Position numbers and translations under genes: made by a program | Assembly (NCBI GenBank): GCA_003971905.1 | Contig: RSEE01000002.1 | Coordinates: 248,001-312,000, forward strand | Length of the DNA: 64,000 nucleotides | Reading direction: 5' to 3' | Source: Moniliella sp. 'wahieum' | Taxonomy: Eukaryota > Basidiomycota > Moniliellomycetes > Moniliellales > Moniliellaceae | The notes under the pieces: model-generated | Database searches by the model: none | Told to the model about the DNA's origin: nothing | Seen by the model: the letters and a program-made list of their open reading frames with translations, nothing else | In this document: positions 41,985-53,945 of the stretch, in pieces | How the letters are laid out: each line of letters begins with the position of its first letter | Numbering within the stretch: the first letter of the stretch is position 1

Positions 41985-42728
41985 ATGCGTGAATTTCTGC
42001 ATACCGCCCTCTTCCCCTACACATGCTGGCTGAGACTGCGCTGGGGGTAGTGAACAAGTACCCAACCCCACGCGGGCATGTGGTGTCGATGGACGTGTTG
42101 GATCAAGCGTACGACCCAAGCACCGGTCTGCTGCGCTTGGAACGGATATTGGGTGTGCGCCAAGCGGCCCCCGGGTGGGCGCGGCGTCTGTTGGCGGGTT
42201 GGCAGATACGTTTGTGCGAGAAGTCACTTTGGTCGATCCTGTGACGGCCAAGGTGGAGCAAACGTCGACGAATATGTCCTTGGCAGTACCTGCTGGTTCG
42301 AGAACATGTCGTCATTCCCCGGGTGACCCAAGCAGGCCCTATGTCGTCCCTCCTTCCCCCTTTAGCCCCTTGCACGACAGTGAGGACGACCAGCCTCCCC
42401 CTTCCACCTCGGCTGGATCTCCGCCGAGGAGGGAAAGCGTGCCTCCTCTCTCGCCCAACAACCCTTGGACCACGTTTAGCCAGTTGGCGGACATTGAGGC
42501 GCGGATCGGCACCTCTTCTACCCACTCGTTTGTGCCACAGCGCATGCTCCACAAGCTCGAGCACCGAATCGAGGAGTGGTCTTTTCCCGTTTTGGTGATA
42601 ACGCCGGCAAGGGCAAGTTGGGCCTCTCGACTGTGCTACAAGCGTTGTGGGGACCGCCCGATGCGACCCAAGTTCAAGCAGCAGTGTCGCTAGGCGCTCC
42701 CGTTGCCCCCACGCCATCACCCGCCTAG
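41985..42728 (+). CDS. Ups/PRELI-family mitochondrial phospholipid-transfer protein
   Basis: MREFLHTALFPYTCWAETALG, VVNKYPTPRGHVVSMDVLD, DPSTGLLRLERILGV, WARRL, and TLVDPVTAKVEQTSTNMSL are the PRELI/MSF1 core. The distal part FSRFGDNAGKGKLGLSTVLQ and NPWTTFSQLADIEARI complete it, the NxW(T)xF element being typical. Ups proteins pair with Mdm35 in the intermembrane space and move phosphatidic acid (Ups1) or phosphatidylserine (Ups2) to the inner membrane. A spacer of about 40 Ser/Pro residues interrupts the domain after the middle strands. Frame corrections are needed near 42030, 42190, 42285 and 42590. The stop is TAG at 42726-42728, 248 codons. I cannot say whether it is Ups1-, Ups2- or Ups3-like. 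Confidence 0.88.
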
Positions 42729-43414
42729 TCGTCCCTGCGGCTTGTGTCTATCCTCATCTTCGATGCGCGCCCTTCATCCCTTCATCCCTCCATGCAGGCG
42801 GCCTTTTTGCGCGCACATGCTCCCCTCTGGACCAACTGGAACAAGCAGGGAGCCCTGGCGCCGTACTCCATGGTCTGTTACCCATGCATTCTCGGTTACC
42901 CTTAGTTTATTTTTGTATGCGTCGCCCCAACCTCGCCTGCATGACCTGGCTGCCGTGCCCTACCTGTGTTCGCTCCAGATGGGCAAACTGGAGAGAAGCA
43001 AGCGTTCCAGCTTTCTTGGCACAGGGGACTGCATACGCGAGTCGGCAAAACTCTTGTTGTCCGCTTCGACCTCAGCCATTTTCCTTGCCTCAGCACCTGA
43101 ACACTCTCCTTCTCCGGACGAGATATTCATCCTACACTGGGAACCCACGTGTCCATTCCCAATTCGGTAGCTCCCTCATGCAACCCACGTCTCATCCTCT
43201 ATGCATACCTGGACCGGGGGGCGAAAAACGCAATGCATTTCCAAGGAACCTACGTCCTTTCCCTCCTCCTTTCCCTTTTGGTTAACCCAAGATCCCGACC
43301 GACGACTCCTTAGTTGACTGCTGCACACTTACAGGGTGTTTGATCACATTGGAGATGACCACGACGCAGAAGGGAACCCAGGAGCCAGTCAGGGCAGATC
43401 CTGATTCAGCCGCC
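42729..43414. other. convergent intergenic region
   Basis: A 212-codon plus-strand frame crosses it but has no domain and uses shifting composition; I do not call it. Nothing else was seen. Confidence 0.4.
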
Positions 43415-45269
43415 CTACGAACCAGGTGACGAATCCACAAGCACATAAGGGTCTTCGCTCTCCCCCCCTTCGAACACAAGGTACGTGCTCACCCGCTCGC
43501 CCCACTTATCCAAGAGGAACACCCGCGCTCTGCGCTTTACGTGGGGATCGCCATAGGCAGCCCACGATGCGCCGCCCGCAAAACAAATCCACATGCCTTG
43601 CACCCGGCGACAATCCGAGTTGAGATGCATATGTCCATGCGCCAAAACGACCGTATCCCGTTCCTCGGTTTGGTTGACCAGAAAGGAGAAAATGCCGCTC
43701 TTGGCCTGGGCACCGGGCCGACCTTCGTCTTCCTTCCGGTGACCTACCACGAGGGAAGGATGGTCGACCGAATCAAACGCTTCGGGGACCGGGATGTGCT
43801 GGAACATGAGTGCGGTGGGCTTTTGGTAGGTTTGGGCCGAGGGCGACGAGCCAGGCGCGTAGGGTCGTGCGATCCGGGGCATGGAGCGCGACAGGTTGGC
43901 AAACCAATCGACTTGGTCTTGGTGCACGTAACCGTACCTCCCAGCGCCTTCTTGCAAGGGAGTATGTGCGCCCGAATCGAGAAAGTACAGCGTGGCCAGG
44001 TGGCGGTCGTCGGCCCAGACGGGGAGGGGAGGTAAAAGTTGCCGGCACAAATACGTTGGGGGGACTGACGCCGGTTTTGCTTTGGGGCAGGGACGCGTAG
44101 AGGCGTTGCAGGTCGCGGCGTGACAGAAAGCCAGATTGGGAATCATGGTTGCCACTGATGGCAGCAAAGGGGATGCCATGTTGGAGCAGCGGGCGAAGGA
44201 GGCGCATGAGTGTACTGCGTTCGTCCCACGAAGTGCCTACGCCATTCAGCTGGTCCCCGGACAGTACCACCAAGTCGGGGCTTCTCCTTTTCCAGCCACA
44301 GGGAGATCAGCGTGGCCGTCTGTTCCCCACCTGCAACTCGGTCTCGAGGAGGGGAAGGGTGGGGTCCCGACAGGCGCGGGAACGAGGCTAAAGTGCAAGT
44401 CAGCCAATTGAAGGATCTTGAACGTCCCGTCCGACCGAAACGTGAGGGGACGGTCGTCCTTGGGGATCGGGGTGCGGCGGATGGCCAAGCTCGAGCCCAC
44501 CTTGCTCCCTGTGGGGACGATGGAGCGGGAAACAAGTGAAAAGCCCGGTAGGGGCAGGTTGTCGCCATACTACAGCCGTGTCAGTTCCTCAGCACAGTCG
44601 TTCCCAGCCGACGGCACGTACAATCACATCCAGCTCAGTAACGCTTGCTAGCTGCGTCTCGTTCCAGGTCGACTGATCAAGGCGGAAATAAAGATAGAGC
44701 GGGGTGCGCGGGGTGCCGGTAAGCCCCGTGCGAAGATCCAGGGAAACCTTGTTCCATCCTTCCACATCGTGCTCGGACAGACACACATCCACAATCCGCT
44801 TGCCTGTGTCGGCGAGGCCGCGGCGGTAAAAGATCCAGGTGGCCCATAGAGGAGGCAGTTCCAGTGCCCAGGGCCAGCGCCAGGGCCGGGGGGGGGGGTG
44901 ATCGTACGATGCGGGGTCGGAGAGGGCCTGTGCATTGACGCGGCCAGCGCGTTGGGCGAGTGCGGGGTCGAGCCAGCGCTGCATCTTGACCCAGCCCTTG
45001 CCGGGCGAGCAGGGAAAGCCGCGCAAGCATCGTTGGGCGGTAATGGAGACCAAGGGGTTGGGGTTGGGCTCGAGCGGCGCATACGGCTCTGTCGCCGCGG
45101 GGAGGGGCGAGAGATGCGGGATGGAGCCCAGGGCGAGCAGGAGCAGGAGCAGGAGCAGGGCGGCAAGAAGACGCGGCCTCTTGTGTGCGCGGGTGCGGGC
45201 CGCGGGGAGCAGGGGGACAGGGCCAGGCAGGGCGGGCGGGGGCGGCGGGCGGCGCAGGCGCAGGGCCAT
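43415..45269 (-). CDS. DCR2: membrane-anchored calcineurin-like phosphoesterase (Dcr2-like)
   Basis: The N-terminus is MALRLRRPPPPPALPGPVP, then basic residues and a signal anchor (LLAALLLLLLLLALGSI). A luminal domain follows (LDLRTGLTGTPRTPLYLYF), then the metallophosphatase motifs: KILQLADLHFS (DxH), VVLSGDQLNG (GDxx), FAAISGNHDS (GNHD) and VVLAHGHMH (GHxH). The C-terminus reads SWAAYGDPHVKRRARVF...STYLVFEGGE. This arrangement is that of yeast Dcr2, which affects the unfolded-protein response and cell-cycle timing. Frame corrections are needed near 44590, 44360, 44270 and 44040. The span of about 618 codons fits the family. Confidence 0.85.
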
Positions 45270-45791
45270 TGTAGGTGCGGTGGGTCCCTAGCGTCCCTGG
45301 CGGGCTGGGTCCCTCTGGGCCGTCGCCGTGGCCTGGGCCGCAGGAGTAGGCTCGTACTTGTCCAGCACCCGAGGCCAGATGAACGACGCGAGTAAGGCTA
45401 CGACTGCTGACGTAAGATACCCCGACTGGGCCATGCAGATTGAAACGTGCAACGGGAGCGCAGCTGTGGCGGGCGCTGCCCTTTATGGCCACCGCCCGCT
45501 GTTGGGGTGGGGCGGAGTGCGGCCTGCGGCCTGGTGCGGCAGGGTGCGGGGCACAGGCGACGTGCAGCGGGGAACACTCGCCGCGTGGTGGCCAGTGGCG
45601 ATGCCGATCTTTGCCGATCATCGATCATCCATTACACATTGCGCTCATCCTGCGCAGCAGAGCAGCGCAGAGCGTGGCCTGGCCATCAGGGTGGCGGCGC
45701 AGCACAGCGCCGCCCATCCTCCCGCCAGGCAGATTGCGTGCCGGTCGGTCGGCCTGGGCCTGCCTCCTCTCCCCACCACCACCCACTCCCC
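45270..45791. promoter_or_regulatory. divergent intergenic region with ATCATCGATCATC word
   Basis: It separates the DCR2-like gene and a membrane-protein gene. The GATCATCGATCATC word at 45616-45629 lies 163 bp before the downstream start codon. Confidence 0.4.
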
Positions 45792-46906
45792 ATGAGCGAC
45801 GCGTACAACGGCCAGGCAGGCAACCTCTACATCCTCCCTCACCAATGCGCGCGCTTGCGAGGAAGCAGACATCCAATGGACCTACGAGGGCAGCGCCACC
45901 GAAGAAGACGTCGCGCTCTTGCGCCTCTACACCACCGCTGCCAACCCCCAGTCCCATACCATCACCTTCACATTGGTACCGAGTACCGCTACTATGACTG
46001 GAACCTGGCGGTGCCTCCGGGCATGTACTATCTCTACATCCTTGACCAAGAGTCGGGCTTGAGCGCAAACAGCACCCCGTTTGAGATTCTGCCTCCCAAG
46101 AACAAAAAGTCCTGCTGGGCCGGCAGCACCATCACCTCTCCTGTCCCCGGACCCAACACGGGCAAGCAAGTGGTTTCCTCTCCCTCTCCCTCGCCCTCTC
46201 CCTCGGCCGAGGCCAAACCCAAGACGCAAACGGTTGTGCCGTCGGTAGTGGTGCCAGTGGTAGTGGTGCTCTTGCTGGCCATGCTCCTTTTCTACTTTGC
46301 CCGTCGCCGTCGGTTCAATTGGGCCAAGGTCAGCTCCTTGCTCTCACCAAACCCTCAAGCCAGGCCAAGGGGCAGCGCCGCCGGCGCAAGGAAAAGGTAT
46401 CCATTGCTTTACCTAGTGCGCCACGCTCGGCCGCGGCGCGCCAGACGTCAGCACGGCAACTGAACGAAAGCGACCATGGCCCTACGGGTTTGTGACGGAA
46501 GAGTATGCCATGAACGACCGCCCACACCGACGGAGCAAGCCTTCTTCGTTCCGTGCCCCGCGGGCGAGCGAGCATGGGCGCAAGGACTTCATGCTGTACG
46601 ACTCGAACGACTCGGATGACATGGAGGAACCTGAAACTGCCGTACATCCACGAAGAAGGGGAATTGCTCCCTCCCTACTCGCACAATGGGTCGCGTGATG
46701 AGGAGGAGGCTGGCATGGACGAATCTCGTGCCCACCTCTTTACGCACAGGGCGTACGGTGATGCGGAGGGGTACGCCGAACTGCCCCGGTCCACCTTTGC
46801 TCTTCGCCCACCTACCTCGGCTGTGACGCGCATGCACCACCATGAGGCTCATACTGGTGCCGCGCCTAGCGCTCATTCCCGTGGACGTGGAGGTCGGCCG
46901 CGTTGA
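45792..46906 (+). CDS. single-pass membrane protein with extracellular beta-sandwich-like domain
   Basis: The protein starts MSDAYNGQAGNLYIL. After correction near 45840 it reads ACEEADIQWTYEGSATEED, LRLYTTAANPQSHTITFT, then (correction near 45975) GTEYRYYDWNLAVPPGMYYL with LYILDQESG. This resembles the small Ig-like ectodomains of fungal surface proteins. A Ser/Pro stalk (SSPSPSPSPSAEAKP) precedes the membrane segment SVVVPVVVVLLLAMLLFYF and a basic stop-transfer RRRRFN. The cytoplasmic tail is Arg-rich, then acidic, and ends HSRGRGGRPR. There is no N-terminal signal peptide in this frame, so either the membrane segment acts as a reverse signal anchor or an upstream exon is missing. One more correction lies near 46620. 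The function is unknown. Confidence 0.65.
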
Positions 46907-47491
46907 GGCGATCGCAGGCACAGAGGCGTTGTCAGATGTGCTGATCTGAATCGAGCGAGGCCATTGGTGAGGGCATTTGTTTTGTTAGTTGTCATGGATT
47001 GTTTGATACTGGATTCTGTACGTTGTGCCTGTGTGGAGCTCATTATGTCTATCTTCTTCCACCTTCTGCCAGCCATGTGGTCATGGTCCAGATGCATCTG
47101 CGCCACACGCCGCTACGAAGAGAGCTGAATGTTCCCGAGTGAAGGGACCAAGCGAGAGCATCTAACCTCGAGGCGGCGAGTGGGGATCCTGTTTTGGAGC
47201 TCCGTTTTGCAAGCCGGTGTGGAGGTTCAGAGCTCAAAGAAGCATTGTGCCACATCGGCTTCATCGTCATCCTGCCTCTCGTCAGTACGAGAGCTGCTTG
47301 GCGAGGGACGATGGAAAGGTTCTGGGGCGCTCGAGAGGCGGAGAGGGTAGCTTACCTAATATGCTCGCTGCTTCGCGTAGCTTCGGCTGCAGCTTCTCGG
47401 CGGCCCGTGCGACGTGATAAATAGAGCGAGCCGCTGTCCAGACTTCTTCGTGGCTTTTCTCTTCGTGTCCACGGTGCTCATCGACCCAACG
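46907..47491. other. intergenic region upstream of HSP78
   Basis: It holds the HSP78 promoter side. A minus-strand frame starting at 47481 ([16 protein letters not shown]) might be a small gene continuing to about 47200 through an intron (AARSIYHVARAAEKLQPKLR, then DDDEADVAQCFFEL), but the frames do not join without errors. See findings. Confidence 0.35.
47127..47134. promoter_or_regulatory. candidate minimal heat-shock element upstream of HSP78
   Basis: GAATGTTC is the nGAAnnTTCn half-site pair, followed by CCGAG as a weak third unit. It lies 358 bp before the HSP78 start codon. An eight-base match is easily due to chance. Confidence 0.25.
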
Positions 47492-50025
47492 ATGCGGATG
47501 CTTCCGGCACATCGTACTTCGCGGCGGCTACGCACGCCGCCCCGCGCCCCCTTGGTGCCCGTTCTGCTGCTGGGCTTGCCCAGGGCGCGCCCTTTCGTCC
47601 CGCCCTGCGCCCCCCTGCCCGGCTGCTCAGTACCACCCCCCGCCGCTTCGCCAACAACTGGAACGGGATGGGCTTCCCGCCGTTCGGCATGGGCGGTATG
47701 GGCGGTATGGAGGTATGGGCCCGGGCCCAGGGACAAGAACCTTCGGTGTTGGAGGAGTTCACTACGGATCTGACCCAGCTCGCGGCCGAGGGCAAGCTGG
47801 ACCCGGTGATTGGCCGTGACGGAGAGATTCGGCGGACGCTGCAAGTACTGTCGCGGCGGACCAAGTCCAATCCTGTTTTGCTTGGCCCGGCGGGGGTGGG
47901 TAAGACGGCGATCATGGAAGGGCTGGCCCAACGGATCGTGAACAAGGAGGTACCCGACTCGTTGCTGGGCAAGAAGATCCTTTCGCTTGATCTGGCCGGG
48001 CTCATGTCGGGCACGGCGGTGCGTGGACAGTTCGAAGCGCGGATCAAGTCGCTGTTGCAAGAGATTGAGAAGCGGGAGGGCAAGGTGATTCTATTTATTG
48101 ACGAAATGCACATGCTCTTCAACCTGGGCAACGAAGGCAGTCTGGACGCGGCCAACATGATGAAACCGCTGTTGGCACGTGGCGTGCTCAACGTTGCGGG
48201 TGCCACGACGTTTGACGAGTACCGGACCACGATCGAAAAGGACTCGGCGCTGGCACGTCGATTCCAACCGGTGAGCGTATTTGAACCCACCTTGCCGGCC
48301 ACCATCTCGATCCTGCGTGGCTTGCGCACGCGCTACGAGACCTTCCATGGGATTGGCATTGCAGACTCGGCCCTGGTGACTGCGGCGCGGTATGCGGAAC
48401 GGTACATTACCGAGCGCAAGAACCCCGATGCTGCGTTGGACTTGGTGGACGAGGCGGCGGCCGCGTTGCGACTGCAGCAAGAATCCAAACCCGAGGGCAT
48501 TGAGTCGTTGGAGCGGGAAGTGCTGACGATGCAAATTGAGCTCGAGTCGCTTCGGATGGAGAAGGATGTGGCCAGTGCAAGTCGACGCGAGACGCTCGAG
48601 GAGCACTTGGCTTCGAAACAGGCGGAACTGGACCAGCTGTCGGATCGGTGGCAGCAGGAGCGTCGCCGGTTGGAGGATGTACGGTCGATCAAGGAGCGCC
48701 TGGAGGAGGCAGGGGTGGAATTGGAACGGCAGACGCGCGAAGGCAACCTGCAACGAGTCGCCGAGCTGCAGTATGCCGTTATCCCCGACTTGCGCAAACA
48801 GCTTCCCACCGAGGAGGAGGAGGCGGCCGAGGCGCGGGCCAACGAGGAGGCTGAGCTCGGGCGATGATGACCGGGGTACGCTCCTGCACGACCGGGTGAC
48901 ATCGGAAGACATTGCGGCGGTGGTGGCACGGCTGACGGGCGTACCGCTCCGCTCGCTGCTGCGTGGAGAGAGGGAGCGGTTGCTGCATCTGGAAGATGTG
49001 ATGCGCAAGGCCATTGTGGGACAAGACCAGGCGCTCAAATCGCTCGCTCAGGCCATCCGGCTGAGCCGGGCGGGTCTCCACCAGCCCGGTCGGCCACTGG
49101 CTTCGGCGTTGATGCTCGGCCCCACGGGGACGGGTAAGACAGAGACGTGCAAGGTCCTGGCACAACAGCTGTTTGACTCGCAAGATGCCCTGATCCGGGT
49201 CGATTGCTCCGAGTTGTCCGAAAACCACGCGATTAGCAAGTTGCTCGGTGCGCCCCCCGGGTACGTGGGCTACGACGCCGGGGGTGCTTTGACGGAGCAG
49301 GTCCGGCGTCGGCCATATGCGATTGTGCTGTTTGATGAGTTTGAGAAGGCCGCGCGCAATGTGCAAATGTCGCTGTTGCAGTTGCTGGATGAGGGCCACT
49401 TGACCGACTCGCAAGGCCGTAAGGTTGACTTTAGCAACACCATCATCGCCATGACGTCCAACATTGGCGTGGAGGCGTACCGCGGGTGGGGCGCGACGAA
49501 CGATGGAAGCCTGACCGCCAGTGGACGCAAAAAGTTGGACAAGGAGTTGCAAAAGGCGCTTCCGCTTGAGCTGCTAAACCGGATTGATGCGACGTTGGTG
49601 TACAATGCTCTGCCGCCCAGTGCTCTCGAGGGGATTGTGGACATTCGCCTGGGCAAAGTGCAGAAGCGCCTGGCGGAAGATCGCCGGATCAATCTGGAAG
49701 TGGACGAGGCGACCCGGCTCTGGCTGGCGGTGAATGGGTACAGCGACGTGTTTGGTGCCCGTCCGTTGAACCGGTTGATTCAGAGTGCGGTGCTCAACAA
49801 GGTGGCCAATTTGATCCTCGAAGGCGACATCCGTGATGGCGACACGGTACGGGTGGAAATCAACCCGGATTGGAAGGTGGGCGACGATGAGTACAACGCA
49901 CTCTTTATCCACACGGTTGCCTCGGAACCTCCCCCCGCGCCTCGGCGGAAGCCAAAAAGGTACCTGCAGGTGAGGGCGCGGAGGAGGGCGAAGTGGTGGA
50001 AGGGCGTGTGATTCGCCACGACTAA
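47492..50025 (+). CDS. HSP78: mitochondrial ClpB-type disaggregase Hsp78
   Basis: A basic presequence ([20 protein letters not shown], then [13 protein letters not shown]) replaces the ClpB N-domain, as in Hsp78. The first AAA+ module has [20 protein letters not shown], Walker A GPAGVGKT and Walker [13 protein letters not shown]. The coiled-coil M-domain follows ([20 protein letters not shown]). The second module has [20 protein letters not shown], Walker [29 protein letters not shown] and [17 protein letters not shown]. Hsp78 works with mtHsp70 to re-solubilise matrix proteins. One base is missing near 47550, one G is extra near 48864, and one is missing near 49935; the corrected protein is 844 residues with an acidic tail ([13 protein letters not shown]). 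Uncorrected, the last frame ends at 50011 with basic nonsense. Confidence 0.96.
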
Positions 50026-51007
50026 AAAATGCCCCTCTGCATGTGTTTTCTTCTGCATCTGTATCTCTATCAATTACGATGAATAATCGCTGCTCTTCAA
50101 CTTGGTTGTCCCTCTGTCTTAATGTTTGATGATCAGTATGGTGCCTCTCGACCACAGCTGTCGATGCCTGGGCAAGAAGCTCCTGGGAACCAGACCGGCT
50201 GAGAAGGGAGAGTACAAATGGGTGGGGGGCTACTTGATGGTTACTGACTGCATCGGGTGTAAGTACGACTCAAGGCAGTATGCGTTTCTGCATCTCGCTT
50301 GCAGCCTGCTCTCGGTATGAGACGAGGCGTGGCGACATGTAGCCGAGTACAGTATAACCAAGTCGAAGGATGGCGTCCCCGGTGCGAAGCAGACACGTGG
50401 ATGTGTCGTGTGACGAGCTGGTGGGCTAGGTTTGCTGATGGCAGGGTGGGGGCGAGGTGGAGTCTGGCCGAGCAGGCACCGCACGCCTGCGGCCCGACGC
50501 ACTGCTGAGCGGCTGAGGCGCTGAGTAGTACAGGGAAGACACCTATGCGCGTTGCACCGAAGGAAATTTGCGTCCACGCCCATGAATCCGCGTAGCCGGG
50601 AAGGTGCCGACGGCTAGGGGCCGGGGGGGTGCCCACACTGGCGCGGTGCGGGGGCGGCAGGTGGCCACGGCTGAGGCTGAGCCAGAGCGCCACGTGAGTT
50701 TGAGTTGTGCGCATCGCAGGGCAGGCACGGCACAAGCCAAGCATGCCGCCTGCCGTCTCGTATAAGTGCGTGTAGCACGAGCACACGTCCCGAGCAGCCA
50801 GCTACAGTAGGAGCTCGTCATCGAAGTAATCCCGCATGCGCACCAGCCGCCCCAGCCGCTGCTCCCTCGCCTGAGCACACACCACCTCCCACTCGCCCAC
50901 GTCCTCTTCGCTGCTGTCGCACGACTCGCCCCCGCCCTCCTGACCCTCCCTGCACACGCCCCTCCTCCCGCGCTCCTCCTGGCCCATCCGCCAGCCCCCC
51001 GCCCATC
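50026..51007. other. intergenic region upstream of the ZIP gene
   Basis: It contains CTGAGGC words near 50514 and 50675 and a C-rich leader. Long minus-strand frames are compositional shadows. No gene is supported. Confidence 0.5.
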
Positions 51008-52172
51008 ATGTCCGACAGTACGGACGAGTGCAGCGCCGACCCCTACACGGGTGGCTCGACGGGCCTGCGCGTGAGCGCCATCTTTGTCATCCTCGTCACC
51101 TCCCTCTGCACCACCCTTTTCCCCGTCATCACCAAGCGCGTGCCCCAGTGCCGCATCCCCGACTGGGTCTACAACGTGTGTCGCTACTTTGGTTCGGGCG
51201 TCATCCTCGCCACGGCCTTTATGCATCTGCTCCAGCCAGCGTCGGAAGAGCTGGGATCCCCATGTCTCAACTCGGCCTTTCGCAACTACCCGTTTGCCTT
51301 TTTCTTTGCGCTCTTTGCAGCTCTGTATGTGACGGATCTCTTTCTTGTTCGGTTCCCCGGTTGATTAATTAGGCATTGTCGCGTCCCTAACTAACCCGCA
51401 TTTGGCCAGCCTCACGTTTCTGCTCGAGATGCTCGCTTTCCGATCGGGTACTTCGCTTGCCCAACGACTCGCCTACAACCCCCATCAAGAAGGCGGCACT
51501 GATCACAGTCATGCCATCTCGTCCGTCGAGGACCCCCTGCCTGTCTCCGAGACGCAGTACGGCGCCCCCAGCTCCCCTGTCGCAGTGGACAAGAAGGACA
51601 AGTCGCCGATTGATGAAGAAAGTTGGCCAGCGTCCGCGGGTAGCGCCGAGACAGAGAGTCACGAGGAGGAAGAGCTGAAGAATGCTGCGACGCAAATCAT
51701 TGGCGTTGCCATCCTCGAGGCGGGTGTGGTCTTCCATTCGGCCATTATTGGGCTCACACTGGGCTCAACCAGCACTGGATTTGGTGTGCTCTACGCTGTC
51801 ATCTGCTTTCATCAAATGTTTGAGGGTCTGGGCTTGGGTGTGCGACTGGCGTTCCTGCCGATTGCACCTGACTCGTGGCTGCCCTTTATTGGTGCGGTGG
51901 CCTATTCCTTTGTAACCCCTACTGGGATTGCGATTGGGATTGGCGTGCGCAACTCGTACAATGGCAATGGCGCTACGGCGAATTACGTCGAGGGTGTACT
52001 GGATTCGGTCAGTGGTGGCATTTTGGCCTATACTGGGTTTGTCGAGTTGCTGGCGCATGATTTTGTGTTCAATGACAAGATGCACCGAGCGCCCATGTGG
52101 CAACTTTGCTTCAACATTTTCTGCCTTTTCGTCGGCGCAGGACTGATGTCTCTGTTGGCCAAATGGGCATGA
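51008..52172 (+). CDS. ZIP-family zinc/iron transporter (Zrt1/Zrt2-like)
   Basis: Start MSDSTDECSADPYTGGSTG at 51008. Eight membrane segments are visible, for example VSAIFVILVTSLCTTLFPVI, FGSGVILATAFMHLL and FAFFFALFAAL. An 85-nt intron (51325-51409; GTATGT donor, CTAAC branch, GCCAG acceptor) joins in frame to LTFLLEMLAF. The cytosolic loop has a His motif (HQEGGTDHSH) and many acidic residues. The metal-site helices are present: EAGVVFHSAIIGLTLG and CFHQMFEGLGLGVRL (HxxxE). These proteins import Zn(II), sometimes Fe(II), at the plasma membrane. The joined frame is 359 residues with no indel, which makes this gene a useful control for the frameshift problem elsewhere. Confidence 0.96.
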
Positions 52173-53945
52173 GAACAGCGCTTTCGGCATTCGAGCAGAG
52201 GCCATTCCATCTTATCATCATCCGAATGCGACCAAAAAAGGGATACATCCCTTCCCTCTTTCAGTGACCACTGGTACCCGTACACTGTGCTCTGGGTCCG
52301 TCATGTTCCACCTCTTCCAAACGCTTGATACTTGATGCGTTTCGGTCGCCATCATCATTTGGGTTGGAGACACATTTCTCCCATCTCTCGCCCACACACG
52401 GTCCGTGCCTTGCGACGCCGACCGTGTTGGTTCCTCCACCCATCCCTCCCATCTTTCCATCTTTCCATCTTTTCAGGAGTTATGACTCACGCAACTGTAC
52501 TTTATAACGCTCTCAGCATTTCGTGCGTTCCTCATCCCCACTTGGCCGTGCATCTACCAGGGAAGGTGCCTTCAATAGGCGGGGGCCCTTCTGGACTACT
52601 ATACCGTACGGTATATAGCTCGGAAGCGCGTCACCGGCCTTGAAGCTTAATTGCCTGGACCTAATCTTTCTCCTCATATCATCAAGCCTTGAGATCGCCT
52701 TCAAGCTTCAAGCTTCATGTAGGTCATTTAGCAACACCTATAGCATACAACACGACACATCACGTGCTGCTGCATCTCGTGCCTGTTGGTACCGGTAGTC
52801 AGGCCTGAGTCTCAGGTCTCTGGTCGAGTAATACGTGATGAGGCCTCAGCCTGGGGCCTCGGGACGTATGCGACGTACTTACCACGGCCAATGGGCACGT
52901 TTTGGGTCCAAATTAACCGCCTGTCCTGTGCTGTCAACGATCTGCTCCCGCCGTTTTAGAGCGCTGGCAGTACTATAACGGCGGGAGTGTCTAGCAGGGG
53001 TCCAGTGCTAGAGACTGGTGAGGGACTGGATGCGACCTCAGCCTCAGGCCTGAGGGCCGGACGCAATCGGTGATGGATAGTCCTTCTATAACAGTAGAGG
53101 AGCCTGAGGCACTACAGCACTATGCTTCCTCTGTTTTCTTGAGATCCTTGAGATTAGATTTCTAGCTGGTCTTGGCAGCATCGACGGTCGAGTGCCTGAG
53201 ATCTGAGATCTGTGGAGAGTGGCTTAACATTTAGCCCGCATTGCACAACAAAGCATCAGGCAGTGGTTCCTGGCTTGGCTCTTCTGCTGGGTTATCTTGC
53301 GAAATCACCTTCAGCTGCCAGAGGCCAACACGCAACATGCAGCCTGACGGCAACCACACGATGCTGAGACGCACCCACAGCTGGCATTTGGTTAACAGCA
53401 GCCAGTCGGCTATACTATATCCTTGTCAGCTGGGGGTTTGACGGGTAGGGGGGAATACAGCCGTAGTACTACCCCGTTGGGTGGAGGGAGAGGGCAAGGG
53501 AGGGCTGTCTATGGATCATGGCCTGGGCCTTGGAGCTTGGCAAAAACATAGTTCTAATATAGCATTCTCTCGGCTGGTGGCTTTTTTATCCCCATTGGAC
53601 CGGGGCTGGTCCCAGTGAGCGGCCGCTGCGGCTTGGCGTGCATTGAGGTGTGGCAAAATGCAAGAGTCGAAATGCTACGGCCTATCCCAAAGAAGCCGGA
53701 GTAGGGGACAGAAAACCTCATATATACTCTTTCTGCATCATCACAGCGGTTGCACCATCAGAAAAAGCCCAAAGCCACCCAAAACCCACACAGTCGCGCA
53801 TTTTGTTGTGGTCCCCAACGACCTTTTGTACCATCTCATCCCGCGCCCTCTGCCAACACCAGCACCAACACCAGCACCAGCTCCGGCACCCCTCATCATT
53901 ACAGTGCGGCATTACTTCTTTTACACTTGCTGTGTGTTAACCAAG
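52173..53945. other. intergenic region with CTGAGGC and AAGCTTCA words
   Basis: No gene is supported. TTCAAGCTTCAAGCTTCA lies at 52699-52717; CTGAGGC/CCTCAGG clusters lie at 52798-52862, 53033-53058 and near 53100. The last 300 bp precede the SPX-RING start and include a CACCAGCACCAACA run near 53862. Confidence 0.5.

Noticed and set aside
42647-43285. 212-codon plus-strand frame after the UPS gene
   Set aside because: It begins inside the UPS C-terminus in another frame and contains no recognisable motif.
48536-49000. Programmed frameshifting in HSP78 at about 48864
   Set aside because: There is a single extra G in a GGG run, no slippery heptamer, and similar breaks occur in many unrelated genes; sequence error is simpler.
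50543-51226. 227-codon minus-strand frame over the ZIP gene start
   Set aside because: It is a shadow of the GC-rich ZIP N-terminus and leader, rich in Arg/Gly/Ala with no domain.
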